This document shows, piece by piece, positions 13,964 through 16,596 of a stretch of 16,596 bases of DNA. Source of the DNA: Flavobacteriales bacterium UBA2426. Lineage in GTDB: Bacteria > Bacteroidota > Bacteroidia > Flavobacteriales_F > PHOS-HE28. Position 1 is the stretch's first letter, and each line of letters starts with the position of its first letter. A program made the translations under genes and the position numbers. The stretch covers positions 1 to 16,596 of the forward strand of contig DDRC01000069.1 of NCBI GenBank assembly GCA_002342985.1. The letters are read 5' to 3'. The notes under the pieces are model-generated. The model was not told the origin of the DNA. It saw only the letters and a list, made by a program, of their open reading frames with translations, and made no database searches.

Positions 13964-13971
13964 TACCTTAG
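13964..13971 (+). promoter_or_regulatory. Putative -7 element TACCTTAG for the TonB-dependent receptor
   Basis: TACCTTAG matches TAnnTTTG except at the seventh base. It lies 23 nt upstream of the ATG at 13995, after the holA hairpin, so the receptor gene probably has its own promoter. A TTG at 13950 is too close (14 nt start to start) to be a convincing -33 element. Confidence 0.4.
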
Positions 13972-13994
13972 CCGCCTTGCAAGGAACCATTTCC

Positions 13995-16322
13995 ATGATG
14001 CGCTCACCGCTGAAGCTGGCCGCCCTCCTGGCCGTGCTGCTCGTCCTTCCCGCCGCCATGGCTCAGACCGGCACCATCCGGGGCTTCGTCTATGACAAGG
14101 ACAGCGGCGAGCCGGTCATCTTCACCAACGTGGTGCTCAAGGGCACCACCATCGGGGCCGCCACCGATGTGAACGGCTACTTCTCCATCAGCAAGGCGCC
14201 CGTGGGCCAGAGCACGCTGCAGGTCACCTACCTGGGCTATGAGCCCTTGGAGAAGCAGGTGACGCTGAACCAAGGCCAGATCCTCACCGAGAAGCTCTAT
14301 CTGGTGAAGGCCTCCATCCGCATCGGCGAGGTGGAGGTGAGCGCCGAGAAGCAGGAGGCCCAGTCGCAGGTGCGCATGAGCGTCACCAAGCTCACCCCCA
14401 AGCAGATCGAGCGCATGCCGGCCGTGGGGGGCGAGGCCGACCTGGCCCAGTACCTGCAGGTGGTGCCGGGCGTCATCTTCACGGGCGATCAGGGCGGCCA
14501 GCTCTATGTGCGCGGCGGCTCGCCCATCATGAACAAGGTGATGCTGGACGGCATGGTCCTGTACAACCCCTTCCACAGCATCGGCCTCTTCAGCGTATTC
14601 GACAACGACATCATCCGCAACGCCGACATCTACACTGCCGGCTACAACGCCGAGTTCGGCGGGCGCATCAGCTCGGTGATGGACATCACCACGCGCGACG
14701 GCAACCGCAATCGGCTCAGCGGCAAGGTCAGCGCCAGCACCTTCGCCGCCAAGGCGCTGCTCGAGGGGCCCATCAAGAAGCAGAAGGAGCCCGGCGATGG
14801 GTCCAGCAGCTACCTGCTCAACCTGCGCCACAGCTACCTGGACCAGACCAGCAAGACCCTCTACCGCAACGTGAACGACACCCTGGGCCTGCCCTTCCGC
14901 TTCACCGATGCCTATGGCAAGCTCTCCTTCAATGGCGCCAACGGCAGCAAATTCAACCTCTTCGGCTTCAACTTCACCGATGGCGTCAACTACCGCGGCG
15001 TCAGCGACCTGGAGTGGCAGAACTGGGGCGCAGGCACCAACTTCGTGCTGGTGCCCGCCGGGTCGGCGGTGCTCATCGACGGGGTCTTCTCGTACAGCCG
15101 CTACGGCATCGAGCTCACCGAGGCCGAGCTGCAGCCTCGCTCCAGCGAGATCACCGGCTTCAACGGCGCGCTCAACTTCAAGTACTTCATGGGCGATGAC
15201 GAGGCGCGCTACGGCGTGGAGGTGCTCGGCTTCCGCACCAACTTCACCTTCTTCAACGAACTGGGCCGCTCCTTCATCCAGGAGGAGAACACCTCGGAGA
15301 TCGCCGGCTACTTCAACTACCGCAAGAAGCTGGGCAAGCTCATCGTGGACCCCGGCGTGCGGCTGCACTACTACGCTTCGCTCAGCGTGGCCAACATCGA
15401 GCCCCGCCTGGGGGTCAAGTGGAACATCAGCGAGAACTGGCGCTTCAAGGCCGCTGCCGGCCGCTACAGCCAGAACCTCGTGGCCGCCAACAACGACCGC
15501 GACGTGGTGAACCTCTTCTACGGCTTCCTCTCCTCGCCGGAGAACCTGCCGCGCGACATCAGCCTGCGCGATGGCACCAAGCGCGAGCTGAAGGACCCCC
15601 TGCAGCGCGCCAACCATTACGTGGCCGGCATCGAGCACGACCTCTCGCGTGAGCTCACACTCAACTTCGAGGTCTACTTCAAGGATTTCCGCCAGGTCAC
15701 CAACATCAACCGCAACAAGTACTTCGAGGACACCCCCGAATTCGCCGACAAGCCCGAGGAGCTCAAGAAGGACTTCATCGTGGAGACCGGCCAGGCCTAT
15801 GGCGCCGACCTGCAGTTGAAGTACGAGAAGGGCCAGCTCTACCTCTGGGGCGTGTACAGCTACACCTTCGTGGACCGCTACGACGGCGTGCAGGAATACA
15901 ACCCCGTCTGGGACCGCCGGCACAACCTCAACCTGGTGGCCAGCTACGCCTTCGGCAAGTTCGACGCCTGGAAGGTGAACGTGCGCTGGAACTATGGATC
16001 GGGCTTCCCCTTCACGCGCACCCAGGGCTTCTACGGCTCGGTGCCCTTCAACGGCGACATCAACACCGACTACGCCACCAGCAACGCGGACCTCGCCATC
16101 ATCTTCGGCAAGCTCAACGACGGGCGGCTGCCGGCCTACGCGCGCGTGGACGTGGGCGTGACCAAGACCTGGCGCTTCGATGAGCACACCAGCCTGGAGC
16201 TCGACCTGGGGGTGACCAACGCGCTGGACCGCGAGAACATCTTCTACTTCGACCGGGTGCGCTACGAGCGCGTGAACCAGCTGCCCCTGCTGCCCAGCGC
16301 GGGCGTCAGCTTCAGGTTCTAG
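13995..16322 (+). CDS. TonB-dependent receptor with carboxypeptidase-regulatory-like N-terminal domain
   Basis: A 775-residue outer-membrane transporter. Residues 1-24 form a signal peptide ([19 protein letters not shown]). About 26-110 is a CarboxypepD_reg-like beta-sandwich ([22 protein letters not shown]). About 130-235 is the plug ([33 protein letters not shown]). The rest is the beta-barrel, ending in an aromatic residue (S-F-R-F) as expected for outer-membrane proteins. It imports an unknown large substrate using TonB energy. There is no SusD partner, so it is not a polysaccharide-utilisation pair. An upstream TTG in frame (13950) exists, but the ATG at 13995 (or 13998) precedes the signal peptide and sits behind a promoter-like element. 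Confidence 0.92.
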   Translation: MMRSPLKLAALLAVLLVLPAAMAQTGTIRGFVYDKDSGEPVIFTNVVLKGTTIGAATDVNGYFSISKAPVGQSTLQVTYLGYEPLEKQVTLNQGQILTEKLYLVKASIRIGEVEVSAEKQEAQSQVRMSVTKLTPKQIERMPAVGGEADLAQYLQVVPGVIFTGDQGGQLYVRGGSPIMNKVMLDGMVLYNPFHSIGLFSVFDNDIIRNADIYTAGYNAEFGGRISSVMDITTRDGNRNRLSGKVSASTFAAKALLEGPIKKQKEPGDGSSSYLLNLRHSYLDQTSKTLYRNVNDTLGLPFRFTDAYGKLSFNGANGSKFNLFGFNFTDGVNYRGVSDLEWQNWGAGTNFVLVPAGSAVLIDGVFSYSRYGIELTEAELQPRSSEITGFNGALNFKYFMGDDEARYGVEVLGFRTNFTFFNELGRSFIQEENTSEIAGYFNYRKKLGKLIVDPGVRLHYYASLSVANIEPRLGVKWNISENWRFKAAAGRYSQNLVAANNDRDVVNLFYGFLSSPENLPRDISLRDGTKRELKDPLQRANHYVAGIEHDLSRELTLNFEVYFKDFRQVTNINRNKYFEDTPEFADKPEELKKDFIVETGQAYGADLQLKYEKGQLYLWGVYSYTFVDRYDGVQEYNPVWDRRHNLNLVASYAFGKFDAWKVNVRWNYGSGFPFTRTQGFYGSVPFNGDINTDYATSNADLAIIFGKLNDGRLPAYARVDVGVTKTWRFDEHTSLELDLGVTNALDRENIFYFDRVRYERVNQLPLLPSAGVSFRF

Positions 16323-16352
16323 CGCCGCCGGGGATCCCACGATCGCCGCCAG

Positions 16353-16361
16353 TTATCCACA
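16353..16361 (+). promoter_or_regulatory. Perfect DnaA box TTATCCACA upstream of pyrG
   Basis: TTATCCACA is an exact match to the strong consensus DnaA box. It lies in the 127-bp spacer between the receptor and pyrG, 39 nt upstream of the pyrG -7-like element. I noticed no second box in this spacer. It may regulate pyrG or be a chance match. Confidence 0.4.
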
Positions 16362-16399
16362 AGGGGTACAAGCGTCACGGGCGTCCCGCCGCCGCGGCC

Positions 16400-16407
16400 T
16401 ATCTTTA
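16400..16407 (+). promoter_or_regulatory. Putative -7 element TATCTTTA for pyrG
   Basis: TATCTTTA matches TAnnTTTG except at the final base and is followed by CGCCCC. It is 42 nt upstream of the ATG at 16450. An in-frame GTG at 16414 begins 6 nt after it. No -33 TTTG is seen at the expected spacing. Confidence 0.4.
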
Positions 16408-16449
16408 CGCCCCGTGATCGCGGCTCGTCCAGGAGCCCTCTCACCAGCG

Positions 16450-16596
16450 ATGACGGGCTCCACCAAGTACATCTTCGTCACCGGCGGGGTGACCTCCAGC
16501 CTCGGCAAGGGCATCATCTCGGCCTCCCTGGCCAAGCTCCTGCAGGCACGCGGCTTCACGGTCACCATCCAGAAGCTCGACCCCTACATCAACGTC
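16450..16596 (+). CDS. pyrG: CTP synthase, 3' partial (first 49 codons)
   Basis: The N-terminal 49 residues of CTP synthase, cut by the window end. The sequence [23 protein letters not shown] is the nearly invariant P-loop start of the synthetase domain, followed by [20 protein letters not shown]. The enzyme converts UTP to CTP with glutamine and ATP in the cytoplasm. The ATG at 16450 matches the family's usual N-terminus. The in-frame GTG at 16414 would add 12 residues without family resemblance but cannot be excluded. Confidence 0.95.
   Translation, partial: MTGSTKYIFVTGGVTSSLGKGIISASLAKLLQARGFTVTIQKLDPYINV

Noticed and set aside
13995..16322. Polysaccharide utilisation locus
   Set aside because: There is no SusD-like gene, glycoside hydrolase or sensor beside the receptor.
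14004..16340. Very long open frame on the minus strand opposite the TonB-dependent receptor
   Set aside because: Its translation is low-complexity (Ala, Val, Glu, Gly, His rich) with no motif, an effect of high-GC codon use in the real gene, whose domains are unmistakable.
16353..16361. Replication origin suggested by the DnaA box
   Set aside because: Only one box was noticed, with no AT-rich unwinding region and no dnaA or dnaN nearby.
1..16596. CRISPR arrays, tRNA/rRNA genes, insertion sequences, phage genes
   Set aside because: None was seen on either strand; the spacers between genes are all under 130 bp and hold only the small sites listed.

Overview
The window is a GC-rich chromosomal segment that looks like Bacteroidota, most likely a Flavobacteriales-type lineage with unusually high GC. 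Four things point there: three secreted proteins ending in type IX secretion (T9SS) sorting domains; a TonB-dependent receptor with a carboxypeptidase-regulatory-like N-terminal domain; the short Bacteroidota form of AMP nucleosidase; and recurrent TAnnTTTG-like elements just upstream of genes, resembling the Bacteroidota -7 promoter element. No Shine-Dalgarno sequence stood out at the starts examined.

Layout. 1-1854 is the 3' part of a secreted delta-60 repeat protein. It is followed by a GC-rich hairpin and a LOG-family nucleotide phosphoribohydrolase (1922-2479), which converges on a secreted GEVED-domain protein (2484-3254, minus). From 3350 to 8962 six genes run on the plus strand with short gaps or an ATGA overlap: a K+-channel-like protein, a SOUL heme-binding-type protein, an AlkD-like DNA glycosylase, a multi-spanning GT-C-like membrane protein, a lipoprotein amidohydrolase and a small cysteine-motif membrane protein. 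At 8966-12086 (minus) lie a T9SS-exported subtilisin-like protease and a small HsdR-N nuclease-fold protein. The latter diverges from amn (AMP nucleosidase) and holA (DNA polymerase III delta), which overlap by ATGA. A TonB-dependent receptor (13995-16322) and the first 49 codons of pyrG (16450-16596) complete the window.

Most of this is core or housekeeping content, and the six-gene plus-strand run has no obvious shared pathway. I see no mobile element, CRISPR array, tRNA, rRNA or clear novel multi-gene system, and no gene-free stretch over 300 bases.

The most useful unusual signals are these. (1) Four genes have an ACnTT-type promoter-like element ending exactly 4 nt before ATG, which suggests leaderless mRNAs. 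(2) The AlkD-like protein keeps Trp109, Asp113 and Arg148 in B. cereus AlkD numbering but has Ser at position 187. (3) The subtilase core carries an insertion of roughly 200 residues between the oxyanion Asn and the catalytic Ser. (4) The amn and HsdR-N genes start 9 bp apart, with candidate promoters that interpenetrate. (5) A lone perfect DnaA box, TTATCCACA, sits upstream of pyrG.
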